From contig NZ_CP065410.1 in NCBI RefSeq assembly GCF_020544405.1, positions 1,488,001-1,552,000 on the forward strand: a DNA stretch of 64,000 nt, read 5' to 3'. How positions within the stretch are numbered: the first letter of the stretch is position 1; each line of letters begins with the position of its first letter. Source of the stretch: Pseudomonas sp. IAC-BECa141. Lineage in GTDB: Bacteria > Pseudomonadota > Gammaproteobacteria > Pseudomonadales > Pseudomonadaceae. Of the stretch, positions 62,411 through 64,000 are shown piece after piece. The translations under genes were made by a program, and so were the position numbers. The notes beneath the pieces were generated by a model. That model searched no databases, was not told the DNA's origin, and was given only the letters and a program-made list of their open reading frames with translations.

Positions 62411-63343
62411 ATGCGCGTTCTGATTGCTGAACACGACCACGCGATATACGCCCGACTGCTGCGTCAGGCGGCCCCGGAGCTTGAAGTGCTGACCAGCGGC
62501 GACTCCGCCGAACTGGCCCGTCAGGCCGTCGATTGCCCGGTGTGGCTGGGTCAGCCGGATCTGCTGGCGACCCTGCTGCGTCAGGGCCACCAGCCCCAAT
62601 GGCTGCAATCGACCTGGGCCGGCATCACGCCGCTGTTGGCCGACGGCCTGCGCCGGGATTACCGCTTGACCCGGGCGGTCGGCATTTTCGGCCAGGTCAT
62701 GGCTGAATACGTGCTGACCTACATGCTCGGCCATGAGCGCGAAGTGCTGGCGCGACTGGTCAGCCAGGTCGAGCGCAAGTGGGACAACCGCACCGGCCAG
62801 AGTCTGGTCGGACGCAAGGTGCTGATCGTCGGCACCGGTGACATCGGCCAGAGCGTGGCGCAGTTCCTGCTGCCGTTTGGCGTCGAGTTGTACGGCATCG
62901 CCAGCAGCGCTCGCGAGCAGGCGCCGTTTGTCGAAGTCGGCTCGATGGCGGACTTGCCGCGTCTGGTGGGCGAAGCGGATTACGTGGTCAATCTGCTGCC
63001 CAACACCGAGCACACCCACGACATCTACGACGCTGCACTGTTCAAGCAATTCAAGCCGACCGGGTTGTTCATCAACGCCGGGCGCGGTGTCGCGGTGGTC
63101 GACGCGGATCTGGTGGAAGCGTTGAAAGAAGGCCATCTGGCTGGCGCGGTGATCGACGTTTGCCGCCAGGAACCGTTGCCGCAACGGCACCCGTTCTGGA
63201 CCGCGTGGGGCCTGCTGCTGACCGGGCACAGCTCGGCACCGACCTCGCCGCCGATGATGGTGCAGTTGTTTCTGGATAACTTGCGGGCGTATCAGGCGGG
63301 CGAGGCGCTGCGCGGCGAAGTGGATTTCGCACGCGGTTACTGA
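62411..63343 (+). CDS. D-2-hydroxyacid dehydrogenase (GhrA-like)
   Basis: This 310-residue NAD(P)-dependent dehydrogenase has the Rossmann motif VLIVGTGDIGQSVAQFL near 137 and the catalytic region INAGRGVAVVDADLVEAL near 222, with Glu/His in RQEPLPQRHPFW near 255. GhrA-type enzymes reduce glyoxylate or hydroxypyruvate. The ATG at 62411 was preferred to a TTG two codons upstream. Confidence 0.9.
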   Translation: MRVLIAEHDHAIYARLLRQAAPELEVLTSGDSAELARQAVDCPVWLGQPDLLATLLRQGHQPQWLQSTWAGITPLLADGLRRDYRLTRAVGIFGQVMAEYVLTYMLGHEREVLARLVSQVERKWDNRTGQSLVGRKVLIVGTGDIGQSVAQFLLPFGVELYGIASSAREQAPFVEVGSMADLPRLVGEADYVVNLLPNTEHTHDIYDAALFKQFKPTGLFINAGRGVAVVDADLVEALKEGHLAGAVIDVCRQEPLPQRHPFWTAWGLLLTGHSSAPTSPPMMVQLFLDNLRAYQAGEALRGEVDFARGY

Positions 63344-63348
63344 CTAGA

Positions 63349-63450
63349 GATCGTTCCCACGCTCCGCGTGGGAATGCAGCCCGTGACGCTCCGCGTCACT
63401 GGACGCGGAGCGTCCCTTGAGGCATTCCCACGCAGAGCGTGGGAACGATC
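63349..63450. repeat. long composite palindromic repeat
   Basis: GATCGTTCCCACGCTCCGCG begins the left arm, and its complement ends the right arm at 63450 (GCAGAGCGTGGGAACGATC); between them lie further inverted copies of GACGCTCCGCGTC and GGACGCGGAGCGTCC. The whole can fold as one long stem. The arm is shared with the repeat at 25631. It separates two convergent genes. Confidence 0.85.
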
Positions 63451-63459
63451 AAACGGGGC

Positions 63460-64000
63460 TTAGAGGGTGAAATCGCCTTCAGCCGCCAGTTCGCTCAGCG
63501 GACGACGCGGGCTCGGCGTTTCCCGTGCTTGCAGGTAATCCGCCAGGCTTGCCTTGTCACCCAGCTTGCCCACCGCGACGGCGGCGTGCAGCGCATAGCC
63601 TTGCGGAATGTTCAGCTCCTTGCGGGTCAGCTCCTGATCGAAGCCGGCCATGCCGTGGGTGTGCCAGCCGCTCAGGCTCGCTTGCAGCGCCAGATGGCCC
63701 CACGCGGAACCGGTGTCGAAGGTGTGCCACAGCGCTGGCGTTTCCTCGGTCGCGCCCGGTGCGGTGAAGGTGGTTTTCGAAATCACGATCACCAGTGCCG
63801 ACGCGTGCTGTGCCCAGCTGCGGTTGAATTCATTGAGCAGACCCAGGTAACGCTCCCAGTTCGGCGTGTCGCGACGGGCATAGAGAAAACGCCACGGCTG
63901 CGAGTTGTACGCCGACGGCGCCCAGCGCGCGGCTTCGAAGAAGCTCAACAAGGTTTCTTCGGAAATCGCTTCGCCGGTAAAGGCGCGGGGCGACCAGCGA
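63460..64000 (-). CDS. nitroreductase-family protein (partial, 5' end outside window)
   Basis: The last 180 residues of a flavin-dependent nitroreductase-family protein are present. FMN-site motifs RWSPRAFTGEAIS and AARWAPSAYNSQPWRFLYA lie at its start, and LPLS-type C-terminal segments complete it. The frame stays open to the window end, so the start is missing. Substrate unknown; quinone or nitroaromatic reduction is the family activity. Confidence 0.88.
   Translation of the reverse strand, partial: RWSPRAFTGEAISEETLLSFFEAARWAPSAYNSQPWRFLYARRDTPNWERYLGLLNEFNRSWAQHASALVIVISKTTFTAPGATEETPALWHTFDTGSAWGHLALQASLSGWHTHGMAGFDQELTRKELNIPQGYALHAAVAVGKLGDKASLADYLQARETPSPRRPLSELAAEGDFTL

Overview
This is GC-rich, gene-dense chromosomal DNA from a Pseudomonas, most likely of the P. 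fluorescens group. The evidence is a phaG-type gene, an algU-mucA-mucB-mucD locus without mucC, the gene order dapA-bamC-MBL hydrolase-purC-tRNA-Ser, a tctCBA/tctDE tricarboxylate locus, and REP-like palindromes typical of these genomes. Species level is not resolvable by eye.

Layout. Positions 1-4,600 hold a partial XRE regulator, tRNA-Gly(CCC), phaG (precursor supply for polyhydroxyalkanoate), rsuA, a Cys-rich CWC protein and a membrane diguanylate cyclase. Positions 4,700-14,600 form one minus-strand operon: ABC importer, two DUF1989 proteins, a biotin-dependent carboxylase and an allophanate hydrolase. It looks like urea degradation, but its leader carries a clear guanidine-I (ykkC) riboswitch, so the pathway is best read as guanidine uptake, carboxylation, deimination and hydrolysis to ammonia and CO2. 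Two Tyr/Gly-rich lipoprotein genes follow. Positions 15,850-23,600 are an AT-richer three-gene island: a GT4 glycosyltransferase, an unrecognised membrane-anchored protein, and a giant RTX-type calcium-binding-repeat protein with no secretion genes nearby.

Positions 23,600-34,000 carry an HIBYL-CoA-hydrolase-like gene, ung, the tctCBA importer plus an AbrB permease with its tctDE two-component system and a probable Hfq/Crc target, an HDOD protein and ygfZ. Positions 34,100-44,900 carry sdhE-ygfX, nadB, the envelope-stress locus algU-mucA-mucB-mucD with two AlgU-type promoters, an M48 protease, tusA, a PerM-family protein, bcp and gcvR. Positions 45,100-48,900 carry dapA (with a leader hairpin), bamC, an MBL hydrolase, purC and tRNA-Ser(CGA).

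Downstream of tRNA-Ser is a degraded patch with a gene remnant and an InaA-type kinase gene. After it come a DUF1508 gene, a tightly coupled GT2-methyltransferase-GtrA-membrane protein cluster (probable lipid-linked sugar modification of the envelope), two LysR regulators flanking a CHMI-type isomerase, a CynX-like MFS transporter, an EptA phosphoethanolamine transferase, rnd-ycgL, a D-2-hydroxyacid dehydrogenase, a long palindromic repeat and a nitroreductase cut by the window end.

The most interesting items are the riboswitch-based reassignment of the urea operon, a REP-like palindrome read in frame inside the carboxylase gene, the GT4/unknown/RTX island with its roughly 45-residue supra-repeat, and the GtrA cluster. 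All calls come from reading the sequence; no database search was run.
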